Source: Hymenobacter tibetensis (GTDB taxonomy: Bacteria; Bacteroidota; Bacteroidia; Cytophagales; Hymenobacteraceae). Taken from it: DNA of 64,000 bases. The stretch is from assembly GCF_022827545.1 (NCBI RefSeq), contig NZ_CP094669.1, positions 2,198,001 through 2,262,000 of the forward strand, given 5' to 3'. The position numbers were made by a program, and so were the translations under genes. Under the pieces are notes generated by a model, which saw only the letters and a list, made by a program, of their open reading frames with translations, had not been told where the DNA came from and did not search any database. Shown here piece after piece: positions 52,437-61,594 of the stretch. Position 1 is the first letter of the stretch, and each line of letters opens with the position of its first letter.

Positions 52437-54167
52437 ATGGCTGAACCTTCTCTTTCTGCTCTTACGCCCGTGCAGCGCCTGTTTCGCTTGCTCGGTTCCG
52501 AACGGCGCGACATCACCTACCTCTACGTATATGCTGCGCTTACCGGGCTTATTAGCTTGTCGTTGCCGCTGGGCGTGCAATCGGTTATTGGCTTTGTAAG
52601 CAGCGGCGATGTTAGCACGTCCCTGGTGGTCCTCATCGTGTTTATTGTGGTGGGCACGTTGCTGGTAGGCGGCTTGCAAGTGATGCAGGTATACTTGGTG
52701 GAATTCATCCAGCAACGGCTGTTTGCCCGTGTCAGCTTTGATTTTGCGGTCCGCCTGCCGCGGGTGCGCACCGAGTCGTTGGATGGACAGTACCTACCCG
52801 AACTGATGAACCGCCTGCTCGACACGCCTACGCTGCAAAAGGGGCTGTCGACGCTGTTGATTGAGTTTTCGGCGGCAGCAGTACAGCTGCTATTCGGGTT
52901 GCTGCTGCTCTCGTTCTACCACCCCATTTTCATTGCTTTTGGCTTGTTGCTGCTGGCCTTGTTGGCTCTCATGATTCGCGTGACGGGTCCTAAGGGCTTG
53001 AGCACCAGCCTTACAGAATCGAAGTACAAGTACCGGGTGGTGGCGTGGCTAGAGGATGTAGCCCGCACCGTGCACACGTTTCGGCACCCGCCCCGCCAGC
53101 AACTCGCCCTGGAGCGCACCGACAACCTAGTGGAAGGCTACCTAAAGGCTCGCAAAAGCCACTTCAGCGTGTTGCTGACGCAGTATTGGGGTTTCGTGGC
53201 GTTCAAAACGCTGGTTACGGCCGCGCTGCTCATCATCGGCTGCTGGCTGCTCATCAGCCGTCAGCTTAATATCGGGCAGTTTGTGGCTTCCGAAATCGTC
53301 ATCATCCTCACTATTTCGGCCATCGAAAAGGTGCTGCTCAAGCTTGATGTGGTGTACGACGCGCTAACCTCGCTCGACAAAATCGGGCACGTACTCGACT
53401 TGCCGGTTATAGAAAGCCATACGGGGGCGCAGTTGCCACTTACACCAGCCTCCCAAGGTCTGGAGGTGGAAATACGGCACTTGGCTTATCACTACCCCGG
53501 CGCTACTCGCTCGGCCGTGCAAGACGTGTCGTTGGCGCTGACGCCGGGCGAGCACCTAGGCTTGGCGGGCTTTGATGGCTCCGGCAAAACCACTTTACTG
53601 CGCATCCTGGCTGGCTTGCTGCAAGGCTATACGGGAGTGGTTGTTTACGACGTCCTGGCCTTGCAAGACATTGCCTCCGAGGCTCTGGGTCAGTATGTCG
53701 GCGACAATATTTCGCATCAAAACCTATTTGAAGGCACGCTGCTGGAAAACTTAACGCTAGGCCAGGCCAGCGTAACGCCCGAAGACGTGGCTTGGGCCTT
53801 GGAGCTGGTGGGGTTGCGCAATGATGTGTACGGCCGGCCACTTGGGCTGAATACGCCCCTAGGCATCGGCTCACCATTTGCCGATAGTGCCCGCCAGAAA
53901 CTCCTGCTAGCCCGGGCGCTGGTGCGCCGTCCGCGCTTGCTGCTGCTCGACCACTTTTTGCCTGGAGTGGAGCCCGCCGAACGGCTACGCATTCTGGGCC
54001 GTGTGCTGGCGCCCGGCCACGGCTGGACTGTGCTGCTTGCCTCCAACGATGCCCGTGTGCTGGCGTTCTGCCCACGCCTAGTGGTTCTGCGTGACGGCCG
54101 CGTAGTGGCCGACGGTCCTTATCAAGAGCTTAGCCGCCAAAGCCAGGTGCAAGAGCTGTTGGCCTAA
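52437..54167 (+). CDS. ABC exporter subunit with a degenerate ATPase domain
   Basis: 576 residues: an N-terminal ABC transmembrane domain (about 25-315, roughly six helices) fused to a nucleotide-binding domain (about 340-570). Walker A is intact (GFDGSGKTT, 378-386) and Walker B keeps Asp505 (LLLLDHF), but most other ATPase positions have changed: the catalytic Glu after Walker B is His506, the signature LSGGQ is FADSA (481-485), the D-loop SALD is PGVE (509-512) and the H-loop His is Asn537 (ASND). The Q-loop Gln is also displaced. It may bind ATP without hydrolysing it, or work with another ABC protein. It is first in an ABC-HlyD-TolC operon. Confidence 0.85.
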   Translation: MAEPSLSALTPVQRLFRLLGSERRDITYLYVYAALTGLISLSLPLGVQSVIGFVSSGDVSTSLVVLIVFIVVGTLLVGGLQVMQVYLVEFIQQRLFARVSFDFAVRLPRVRTESLDGQYLPELMNRLLDTPTLQKGLSTLLIEFSAAAVQLLFGLLLLSFYHPIFIAFGLLLLALLALMIRVTGPKGLSTSLTESKYKYRVVAWLEDVARTVHTFRHPPRQQLALERTDNLVEGYLKARKSHFSVLLTQYWGFVAFKTLVTAALLIIGCWLLISRQLNIGQFVASEIVIILTISAIEKVLLKLDVVYDALTSLDKIGHVLDLPVIESHTGAQLPLTPASQGLEVEIRHLAYHYPGATRSAVQDVSLALTPGEHLGLAGFDGSGKTTLLRILAGLLQGYTGVVVYDVLALQDIASEALGQYVGDNISHQNLFEGTLLENLTLGQASVTPEDVAWALELVGLRNDVYGRPLGLNTPLGIGSPFADSARQKLLLARALVRRPRLLLLDHFLPGVEPAERLRILGRVLAPGHGWTVLLASNDARVLAFCPRLVVLRDGRVVADGPYQELSRQSQVQELLA

Positions 54168-54251
54168 CCCGCAAGCACCACCTGCCAAGACAGTTTTCGG
54201 CCTGCTTTTCCTATTCACTGCTTTCTAGCTTCCCTTTTACCTCTCATTCCG

Positions 54252-55649
54252 ATGCCTTTCGCTGAAAATCCGCTCCATGAAACCGACCCCAAGGGGTCGC
54301 ATTTCCGGGCGTTCCGGTACGTGCAAACGCCGCGTGCCGGCCGTGCACTGGCCCGGTGGGCCTCAGGCCTGGGGCTGCTGGTGCTGGTAGCCGGCTTTAT
54401 GCCCTGGACGCAAAACATCCGTTCCACTGGTACGCTCACCACGCTTCGTCCGCAAGACCGGCCCCAGATTGTGCCCAGCACCATAGGCGGGCGCATCGAC
54501 CGATGGCAAGTGCGGGAAGGCCAACGAGTACGCAAAGGTGACACGCTGATGGTCATCACCGAGATTAAAGACAAGTACTTCGACCCGCAGCTGCTGGCCC
54601 GCACCAGCGAACAACTGGAAGCCAAGGTGGCCTCATTGCGCGAGAACCGGGCTAAGGGGCAGGCGTTGAGCAGCCAGCAAGCGGCCCTGCGCGCTGGCCT
54701 ACGGGTAAGCCTCGACAAAGCCCGCAACAAGGTGACCCAAACTCAGCTAAAAGTGAATTCCGATGAAGCAGAACTGCGCGCCGCCAACAACGACTTCGAT
54801 ATTGCGCGTCAGCAGCTAGAGCGCCAGGAGCTGCTTTACAAGCAAGGCCTGAAGTCACTGACCGAGCTGGAACAGCGGCGGTTGAAGTTTCAGGAAAGCA
54901 CAGCCAAGCGCCAAGCAGTGGAAAACAAGCTGGGGGCTAGCCGCCAGGAGCTAGTAAACGCGCAGCTGGAACTAGCCTCCCTCGCCGCTGAGTACCAAGA
55001 CAAATTAGCCAAATCGGAATCCGACCGGCGATCCGTGACTTCCTACCAGTTTGATACGGAAGGGCAGATTGCCAAGATGCGCAACGAACTGTCCAACCTA
55101 CAGATTCGCTCGGGCTTCTACCACATCCAGGCCCCGCAAGACGGCTACGTAGTACGGGCCCTTAAAACCGGCCTTGGTGATATTGTGAAAGAAGGTGAGC
55201 CCGTGGTAACGGTGATGCCCGACGCGCCCCAACTGGCCGCCGAACTATACGTGCGGCCCATGGACATTCCGCTGCTGAGCGTAGGCCGCCGCGTTCGTTT
55301 ACAATTCGATGGGTGGCCCGCCTTGGTATTCAGCGGGTGGCCCGGCACCAGCTTCGGGACGTTTGGCGGGGTGGTGGCCGTCATCGACAACATCGACTCG
55401 CAGGGCCAGTACCGGGTGCTCGTCACGCCCGACCCCGCCCAGGAGCCGTGGCCCAAGCCGCTGCGGGTTGGGTCGGGGGTGTACGGCTGGGCCCTGCTCG
55501 ACGATGTGCCGATCTGGTACGAGCTGTGGCGGCAACTCAATGGCTTCCCGCCGAACTTCGTTGGGAAGCCCGCCGCCACGTACGCCGGCAAAGCCGCCAA
55601 GAAAGCAGATAAAACCGAGGCTGATCCTGGGGAGGAGGAAACGAAATGA
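54252..55649 (+). CDS. HlyD-family periplasmic adaptor protein
   Basis: 465 residues. One N-terminal membrane helix (ASGLGLLVLVAGFMPW), a lipoyl-like half (IGGRIDRWQVREGQRVRKGD), a long coiled-coil hairpin (about 110-280), the second lipoyl half (YHIQAPQDGYVVRALKTGLG) and a beta-barrel region (VRPMDIPLLSVGRRVRLQFD). This is the membrane-fusion adaptor that links an ABC exporter to a TolC-type channel. It starts 85 bp behind the ABC gene and its ATGA stop-start overlaps the TolC gene by four bases, showing translational coupling. Confidence 0.92.
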   Translation: MPFAENPLHETDPKGSHFRAFRYVQTPRAGRALARWASGLGLLVLVAGFMPWTQNIRSTGTLTTLRPQDRPQIVPSTIGGRIDRWQVREGQRVRKGDTLMVITEIKDKYFDPQLLARTSEQLEAKVASLRENRAKGQALSSQQAALRAGLRVSLDKARNKVTQTQLKVNSDEAELRAANNDFDIARQQLERQELLYKQGLKSLTELEQRRLKFQESTAKRQAVENKLGASRQELVNAQLELASLAAEYQDKLAKSESDRRSVTSYQFDTEGQIAKMRNELSNLQIRSGFYHIQAPQDGYVVRALKTGLGDIVKEGEPVVTVMPDAPQLAAELYVRPMDIPLLSVGRRVRLQFDGWPALVFSGWPGTSFGTFGGVVAVIDNIDSQGQYRVLVTPDPAQEPWPKPLRVGSGVYGWALLDDVPIWYELWRQLNGFPPNFVGKPAATYAGKAAKKADKTEADPGEEETK

Positions 55650-57145
55650 ACTGGCGGTCTATTCGATGGATAGGAGCACTGGCGGCGACTTTTGGCTTGC
55701 TTGCGCCAGCCGCAGTGGCCCAAACCACCACTTCAGCAGCTGGCAACGGGCCGCTACAAGCGGCGCGCCCGGTGGCGTTGCCCGATACAAGCAGGGTGTT
55801 TCGGCTGGCTGATTTGCTGACGTACGTGACCTTGCGCCACCCCGTAGCCCGGCAGGCAGGGCTGCTGCCCGAGCGCGCCCGCCAGGAAGTGCGCTTTGCC
55901 CGTGGGCTGTTCGACCCGGCGGCCACCAGCAAGTACTACGGCAAGACGTTCGGGGGCAAAGAATATTTCCACGACTGGGACACTCAACTGCGCGTGCCGC
56001 TGTGGTTTGGGGCTGATGTAAAGGCCGGTTTCGAGCGGGGAGTGGGCAACTACATCAACCCCGAGAACGGTACCCCGTTGTCTGGGCTGAGTTACGTAGG
56101 ACTGTCCGTGCCCTTGGCGCAGGGCATGCTCCTCGACGAACGCCGCGCCGCCGTGCGCCAAGCGCAGGCCCTGCAGCGGCTAGCTGAAGCCGAACGGCGC
56201 GGCGCCCTCAACAAGCTGATTCTGCAAGCTGCCAAAGACTATTGGGACTGGAGCCTGCACTACCAGCGGCTGGAGTTGCTGCGCCTCAACACAGAACTAG
56301 CGGAGGTGCGTTTTCGGGCCGTCCGCCAACGTGTGCAACTCGGCGACTTAGCGGCCATCGACTCCGTAGAGGCTCTAACCGAATTGCAAAACCGGCAGGC
56401 TACGCTGGTGCAAGCCCGCGTGGCGTGGCGCAATGCCACCTTGCTGCTCAGCAATTACCTCTGGGACGAGCAACAGCAACCCCGCGAATTGCCTCCCACC
56501 GTACGGCCCCAGGCACTACCTGCGTCGGCTGGCTGGCAGCCCTTGCCGCCCGACTCGGTGGCTGCTCTCGCCGAACTCGCCCAGCAGATTCATCCGGAAC
56601 TGCAGAAAAGCCGGGCCAAACTCAGCCAACTGGGTATAGAGCGACGCCTGTTAGCCAACAAGCTGCTGCCCAAAATCAGCCTCGATTATAATATACTGCA
56701 AGCCGGCCAGCCCTTCAACCCCGAAGCCGGTGCCCGCCTGAGTGGTAGCTACCTGGAAAACAACTACAAGCTAGGTGTGAGCTTCGCTTATCCTTTGCTG
56801 TTGCGGCAAGAGCGGGCCAAGCTGCAACTCAACCGCCTCAAGCTTCAGGAAACCGAGCTAGACCTTCAACAAGACGCCCGCGAAATTCAGGCCGGCGTGC
56901 GCACTGTCGCCAACGACTGGGAAGCTCTACGCGAGCAACTCCGCTTGCAGGAACAAATGGTGCAGAATGCGGAGCGGTTGCGCAACGGCGAACAAGTACG
57001 GTTCGAGAACGGGGAAAGCTCGGTGTTTCTGCTCAACTCGCGGGAAGCCACGCTGGTGAGTGCCCGCGTGAAATTGGCCGAACTGCAAGCCAAGTATGCC
57101 CAAACACAAGCCACCCTGCGCTGGGCCGCTGGCGGGGTGGAGTAA
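55646..57145 (+). CDS. TolC-family outer-membrane efflux protein
   Basis: 499 residues with a signal peptide (LAATFGLLAPAAVAQ). The two outer-membrane-efflux repeats are visible as long amphipathic helices: LLDERRAAVRQAQALQRLAEAERRG and LRLQEQMVQNAERLRNG, with FSWRYPLLLRQERAKLQ-like beta segments between. It forms the outer-membrane channel for the adaptor and ABC proteins encoded before it. The start codon overlaps the HlyD stop (ATGA). Confidence 0.9.
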   Translation: MNWRSIRWIGALAATFGLLAPAAVAQTTTSAAGNGPLQAARPVALPDTSRVFRLADLLTYVTLRHPVARQAGLLPERARQEVRFARGLFDPAATSKYYGKTFGGKEYFHDWDTQLRVPLWFGADVKAGFERGVGNYINPENGTPLSGLSYVGLSVPLAQGMLLDERRAAVRQAQALQRLAEAERRGALNKLILQAAKDYWDWSLHYQRLELLRLNTELAEVRFRAVRQRVQLGDLAAIDSVEALTELQNRQATLVQARVAWRNATLLLSNYLWDEQQQPRELPPTVRPQALPASAGWQPLPPDSVAALAELAQQIHPELQKSRAKLSQLGIERRLLANKLLPKISLDYNILQAGQPFNPEAGARLSGSYLENNYKLGVSFAYPLLLRQERAKLQLNRLKLQETELDLQQDAREIQAGVRTVANDWEALREQLRLQEQMVQNAERLRNGEQVRFENGESSVFLLNSREATLVSARVKLAELQAKYAQTQATLRWAAGGVE

Positions 57146-57251
57146 GACCTACATTCGGAGCGGTGCTAGCCTTAACCTGCGCTGCAACGGAACATAATCG
57201 TTCTGCGTTGTTTGTAAGGAAAAGGATTTCTTACCATAACGTTAGGGACAT

Positions 57252-57389
57252 ATGCAGATGCCCGGCCTAAAACGCAGACCACGAATCTACAGCGACGATA
57301 CGCCGCGTGACCCCGGCAAGTGGGGCTGGTACATTATGATTGTTATCGTGCTGCTGTGGTTTGCGTATTCCTGGTTTTTCAAAAAGTAA
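57252..57389 (+). CDS. 45-residue single-span membrane protein
   Basis: A small frame of 45 codons, ATG 57252 to TAA 57389. It begins with a basic, polar segment (MQMPGLKRRPRIYSDDTPRD), then PGKWGWY and a clear transmembrane helix (IMIVIVLLWFAYSWFF) ending KK, which predicts the N-terminus inside. The amino acid pattern is convincing for a real small membrane protein. It lies 106 bp behind the TolC gene on the same strand and may belong to the export locus or stand alone; the family is not recognised. Confidence 0.6.
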   Translation: MQMPGLKRRPRIYSDDTPRDPGKWGWYIMIVIVLLWFAYSWFFKK

Positions 57390-57494
57390 ACGGGTCGCGG
57401 TTTCTCGCTAGTGGGTTGTAACTTTCAAGGCTGCGCACTTTTTCTGCTGCCCGACTCGTTGCTACCCGCTGACGACACACCGTTGCTTGCATTT

Positions 57495-58184
57495 ATGCCG
57501 CTTTCACCTACTTCACTTGAGTTGCCTCAGATCCGGCAACGGCTGAATCTGATCCTGCTGCTAGGCGCTTCCCTTGCGCTGAGCGTACTGCTGATTTCCT
57601 TTCGAGTGTTTTTCACGCAGCAGCTTACGTTCGTGTTCCTGCTCTGGAACCTGTTCCTGGCCTTCATTCCATTCGGGCTGAGCACCATGCTGGGCCTATC
57701 GGCGGGCCGTTTAAAAGCGCGGGTGCTGTTGCCGGTCGGGCTTGTGTGGCTGCTCTTTTTTCCGAATGCGCCCTATATTCTTACCGACCTCTTTCACTTA
57801 GAGCGGCGTGCCGGCGTACCGTATTGGTACGACCTAGCTCTCATCCTGAGCTGCGCCTGGAACGGTCTCATGTTGGCTTACGCCTCTCTCACCGACATGC
57901 AAGCCCTCGTAACCCGGCGGCTTGGGTGGTGGGCTGGCTGGGGCTTTGCCACCGTAGCGCTGCTGCTCAGCTCGTTTGGTATCTATTTGGGGCGCTACCT
58001 GCGCTTCAACTCCTGGGACGTTGTCACGAACCCACTTACCTTATTTTTCGACATCGTAAGCCGCTTGTTGCATCCTTTCTCGCACCTTGGCACGTGGGGC
58101 GTAACGCTGCTATATGGCGTGTTTCTAGTGCTGGGTTACGCCACTGTCCGGCTGCTTGGCCGGATAGGAGAGGAGCAGCTATAG
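57495..58184 (+). CDS. DUF1361 membrane protein
   Basis: 229 residues from ATG 57495 (GTG 57411 is in frame but adds poor sequence). About six or seven transmembrane helices; the block LVWLLFFPNAPYILTDLFHL followed by PYWYDLALILSCAWNG and YLGRYLRFNSWDV is characteristic of DUF1361. Function is unknown. It lies behind the small membrane protein and ends at a perfect hairpin. Confidence 0.85.
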   Translation: MPLSPTSLELPQIRQRLNLILLLGASLALSVLLISFRVFFTQQLTFVFLLWNLFLAFIPFGLSTMLGLSAGRLKARVLLPVGLVWLLFFPNAPYILTDLFHLERRAGVPYWYDLALILSCAWNGLMLAYASLTDMQALVTRRLGWWAGWGFATVALLLSSFGIYLGRYLRFNSWDVVTNPLTLFFDIVSRLLHPFSHLGTWGVTLLYGVFLVLGYATVRLLGRIGEEQL

Positions 58185-58204
58185 GTTGCAGCTGACTCGA
58201 TTGT

Positions 58205-58254
58205 ATGGCCTTCCTGTTTTGCTACTCTCACAGGTAGCAAAACAGGAAGGCCAT
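58205..58254. terminator. Perfect 21-bp hairpin after the DUF1361 gene
   Basis: Arms 58205-58225 and 58234-58254 are exact complements (core GGCCTTCCTGTTTTGC) around an eight-base loop; the sequence then continues TTCCTG. The AT-rich gap 58255-58591 that follows shows no gene; TATCTTGC near 58531 is one base from a -7 box. Confidence 0.7.
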
Positions 58255-58591
58255 TTCCTGTTAATAGGAGACGCAAACAGCTGGCTACGTCGTGGCATGA
58301 AGCGAGAAATCATGGCAGCATTTAGTGTGGTGGTGTTACTGTGGTTGATAATTTGAATTATTAACAGAAGTTGTTGCCTGGTATAGTAATGATAGCTGTT
58401 AGATTTTTGCTGTAATCATTGAGACTTTGTAAGATTTAGTTTAGTTCATTGCCAAATACAGCATTTTTACTCCTAAGATTTAGAAGTATATTTTTTTACA
58501 AATAGATGCACAAGCTGCATAAAATAAGATTATCTTGCTATACTGTCGAGTCAGCGTAGTGCGGCTTATTTGTTATTTACTGTCAGCTTCC

Positions 58592-58870
58592 ATGTTTCCT
58601 TCCCCGATTGCGCATGCTATGCGGCTTTGGCAAGATATGCTGGGCCAAGAACACGAAACCCCTCGTTCTTTCCTGTGGGAGAATGTAGAAGATATGGAGC
58701 CTGACGAGGCTGGAGCCATTGAGTGGCGAAACCAGCAAATCAAAACCCGTATCTACTTTAAAGGCGACAGAGTGATTTGCGTACTGGGCGACTACGACTA
58801 TTGGCGGCGTCAGTGGCTGGCATTTGCCAAATGGCACCAAGTGGCGCTCAAGCAAGTCAGTTCCAACTAA
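58592..58870 (+). CDS. Small hypothetical cytoplasmic protein
   Basis: 92 residues from ATG 58592; the in-frame TTG 58535 would add a hydrophobic leader but is unlikely. The protein is acidic and aromatic-rich at the N-terminus (FLWENVEDMEPDEAGAIEW) and basic afterwards (NQQIKTRIYFKGDRVICVLG, DYDYWRRQWLAFAKWHQVAL). I recognise no domain. It stands alone between hairpins. Confidence 0.6.
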   Translation: MFPSPIAHAMRLWQDMLGQEHETPRSFLWENVEDMEPDEAGAIEWRNQQIKTRIYFKGDRVICVLGDYDYWRRQWLAFAKWHQVALKQVSSN

Positions 58871-58910
58871 ATTGAACTTCAGAACACTAGCCTAGCAACT
58901 GCCCTTTGCT

Positions 58911-59014
58911 GGTTGCCACACTAACTGCGTTGCAGTAAAGGCAACCTAGTAAAGCGTATTGCTGATTTCAGCAACGAGCCAAAGATGTGACGTGTCATGT
59001 TTTTGGCTCGTTTT
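58911..59014 (+). terminator. Two hairpins behind the small hypothetical gene
   Basis: GGTTGCC (58911-58917) pairs with GGCAACC (58940-58946). AACGAGCCAAA (58973-58983) pairs perfectly with TTTGGCTCGTT (59002-59012) and runs into TTTTC. The second is the better terminator. The rest of the gap up to the dNTPase gene holds nothing else I can support. Confidence 0.6.
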
Positions 59015-59221
59015 CGTTCGCGCAACGGCCAAGGGGTGCCTGCTCTCGGGTGATAGGGTATGGAGGCGGGCCAACTGGCTATGGCGGCCTATGAATAAAA
59101 AATGGCTGCTTGCCCCGTAAAGTGAGTGTAGCTAAGCGAAGGAAGTTCAGGTTTTAGGCCTTTGCCGTACCTTGCTTACCTCATGATGCACCTCCAGACT
59201 GATTTCTCCGATACCCCTGCC

Positions 59222-60601
59222 ATGACTTGGGAGAGGCTCCTAAGCCGCCGCCGCTACCCCGAGCAGCCACAGTTGCACGTTGTAACGGATGCGCCTCCCG
59301 TGCGCGGCGCCTTCGTAGCCGACTATGATCGGGTGGTGTTCAGCTCGGCGTTTCGGCGTATGCAGCGCAAAACTCAGGTGATGCCGTTGCCAGAAACCGA
59401 CTTCGTGCATACTCGCCTCACCCACTCACTGGAAACGGCTTGTGTGGGCCGCTCGTTGGGTCGCCTTGGGGGCCGGCTGCTACTGGAAGAAACCGAAGGG
59501 CTGGCCCGTACCATGCCTCACCTCGATTCCGACTTCGGCGACATTGTGGCGGCGGCCTGCTTGGCGCACGACATTGGTAATCCGCCCTTTGGGCATTCCG
59601 GCGAAGATGCCATTTCCACCTACTTTCGTAGTTCTGCCGCCGAACCCTTTGTGCGGGTGCTCAACGCCGCCCAACGCGCCGATTTGCAGCGGTTTGAAGG
59701 CAACGCTGCCGGGTTTAGGGTGCTTACGCATACGTACGCCGCCCACAGCAGCGGCTCGGCCGGGTTAGGCCTAACGTATGCTACGCTAGGCGCATTCACC
59801 AAGTATCCCCGGCCTTCCGTGTTCGAGGAAGAAGCCAGCACCCGCGGCACCAGCGAAAAAAGACACGGCTACTTCCAAACGGAGGCGGTGCGCTTTCAGG
59901 AAATAGCACAAGAGCTAGGCTTATTGCCCAAGCCTCCTGGGTCCGCACTGGGCTTCTACCACCGGCATCCGCTGGCGTTTCTGGTAGAAGCTGCCGATGA
60001 CATCTGTTACCGCATCATCGATTTCGAAGATGGCCTCAAACTAGGTCTGATTCCTTGCGAGGTAGGCCTGCGGCTGCTGCGCGAAACCCTCGGCGACGCG
60101 CCCAACCGGCGCGGTTCCGTAGAATGGCGCGACTGGCGCGAAGAGTTGGGCTACCTGCGGGCCCGGCTTATCAACCGCCTGGTACAGCAAACCGCTCGGC
60201 TCTTCGCGGACCGTTCTACCGCCTTCCTCCACGGCCGCGCCGATGAACCCCTGGTGCAGCAACTCGATTGTTGGGAGCAACTCCAGCACATGAACGCGCT
60301 AACGGTGGAACACCTCTACCATAGCCGCCCGGTGCTGGAAATTGAAGCCGCCGGCTTTGAGGTGATGGCCGGACTGCTCGATGCTTTTTTGCATGCCACC
60401 TTCGATCCGCACGCGGGGCCCCGTTCTCGTAAGCTGCAACAACTCTTGCCTGAGCAGTTTCGGGCTAGCGGCCCCCAGGAAGACGTATCAGCCTACGAGC
60501 AAATCATCCTACTCACCGACTACATCGGGGGCCTCACCGACCAGAACGCGCTCAGTCTGTTCCGTACTATTCGGGGTATCGAACTGCCCAAAGTGTTTTG
60601 A
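59222..60601 (+). CDS. dgt: Deoxyguanosine triphosphate triphosphohydrolase (dNTPase)
   Basis: 459 residues from ATG 59222; ATG 59183 is an alternative with a 13-residue extension. The HD-domain metal motif is present: RLTHSLETACVGRSLG with His68, and LAHDIGNPPFGHSGE with His116-Asp117. The N-terminal motif YDRVVFSSAFRRMQRKTQV is the family signature. It hydrolyses dGTP (and in some relatives other dNTPs) to deoxynucleoside and triphosphate. MTWERLLSRRRYPE resembles the usual family start, which favours 59222. It is a lone gene. Confidence 0.9.
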   Translation: MTWERLLSRRRYPEQPQLHVVTDAPPVRGAFVADYDRVVFSSAFRRMQRKTQVMPLPETDFVHTRLTHSLETACVGRSLGRLGGRLLLEETEGLARTMPHLDSDFGDIVAAACLAHDIGNPPFGHSGEDAISTYFRSSAAEPFVRVLNAAQRADLQRFEGNAAGFRVLTHTYAAHSSGSAGLGLTYATLGAFTKYPRPSVFEEEASTRGTSEKRHGYFQTEAVRFQEIAQELGLLPKPPGSALGFYHRHPLAFLVEAADDICYRIIDFEDGLKLGLIPCEVGLRLLRETLGDAPNRRGSVEWRDWREELGYLRARLINRLVQQTARLFADRSTAFLHGRADEPLVQQLDCWEQLQHMNALTVEHLYHSRPVLEIEAAGFEVMAGLLDAFLHATFDPHAGPRSRKLQQLLPEQFRASGPQEDVSAYEQIILLTDYIGGLTDQNALSLFRTIRGIELPKVF

Positions 60602-60683
60602 CCACTAGAAAGCACCCAGCAACGTATGCAATGAGTTCTCGCTGACTAGCCTTGCCCGAACTTGCTGGCACTTAGCTACAAAA

Positions 60684-60720
60684 AAGAAGCCCCTGCCGGT
60701 TAGCGCGGCAGGGGCTTCTT
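60684..60720. terminator. Bidirectional terminator
   Basis: AAGAAGCCCCTGCCG (60684-60698) pairs perfectly with CGGCAGGGGCTTCTT (60706-60720). It lies between the convergent dNTPase and GAF-domain genes. Confidence 0.85.
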
Positions 60721-60742
60721 CTTGTCAAACAGGTGCTGACGG

Positions 60743-61456
60743 CTAGCTTTCGTAGTCATCTAGCACTTCACGCACGTCGTCTAAGCGGCGGCTGATGAGG
60801 ACCAGAATATCCTCCGGCACAGGTACTTGGGTGCCATGACGATACACGATGTAGCGGACCAGTGCCAATATTCCTTGTAGTTCTTCCTGCACTTGCTCCC
60901 GAATTATTTGCCAGTGCTCTTCACCCAGCACTGGCGAGGAGAGGCAGCAGTAACGTACCGCCACCATCTGGCTAATCAACGCGGCTATCAGCTCCAGCAA
61001 GCATTGCTCGCCCTGACTGAAGGTGCGGGGCTGCAAGTCGATGATGCAGATGGCTCCGATCCGCCCCTGGTCAGGCATTTGGATAGGAGCTGCCGCGTAG
61101 AAGCGAAGCCCTTTGGCGTGTGCGGCCTCCGCCGCCTGCAGCGTAATAAGTGGGGATGATTCGATGCTGAGGTCACTGTATACCACTGCCCTATGGTCGA
61201 GGATGGCGGTGGCACAAAGAGCTTCCTGCCGTGGCTGCACCTGGACGTTAGGTAAGCCGTGGTTTGCCTGATACAGTACATCCGTTTCATCAACCAGCGC
61301 AATCAATGAAATGGGCAGGTCGAAAATGCGTGCCGCCAGTGTTACAAACTCCCCAAAAACGGGCTCTTGTAGTGCGCGTTTCACATTGTAATTCCGGATA
61401 GAGTTCAAGCGCTGAACCTCGTTCTCAGGAATCAGGAGAGAAGAAACTGACGACAT
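60743..61456 (-). CDS. GAF-domain protein
   Basis: 237 residues from ATG 61456. A GAF domain occupies about 30-165: FGEFVTLAARIFDLPISLIALVDE, ANHGLPNVQVQPRQEALCATAIL, LRFYAAAPIQMPDQGRIGAI, then DLQPRTFSQGEQCLLELIAAL. The C-terminal 70 residues are helical with no kinase or DNA-binding domain, so it is a sensor module that must act through a partner. The ligand is unknown. The longer frame from 61501 adds a hydrophobic leader and seems less likely. Confidence 0.82.
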   Translation of the reverse strand: MSSVSSLLIPENEVQRLNSIRNYNVKRALQEPVFGEFVTLAARIFDLPISLIALVDETDVLYQANHGLPNVQVQPRQEALCATAILDHRAVVYSDLSIESSPLITLQAAEAAHAKGLRFYAAAPIQMPDQGRIGAICIIDLQPRTFSQGEQCLLELIAALISQMVAVRYCCLSSPVLGEEHWQIIREQVQEELQGILALVRYIVYRHGTQVPVPEDILVLISRRLDDVREVLDDYES

Positions 61457-61594
61457 GGCGGATAAGATAAATAGAAAGTAAAACCATGGTATATAATGCA
61501 ATATGAGGTATTACGACTTAACATAAAAGCCACTAGTTTACAGTTCTTTACAGAGCTATATTATTTCCACTAATTGTTCATGTACAATTATGGC

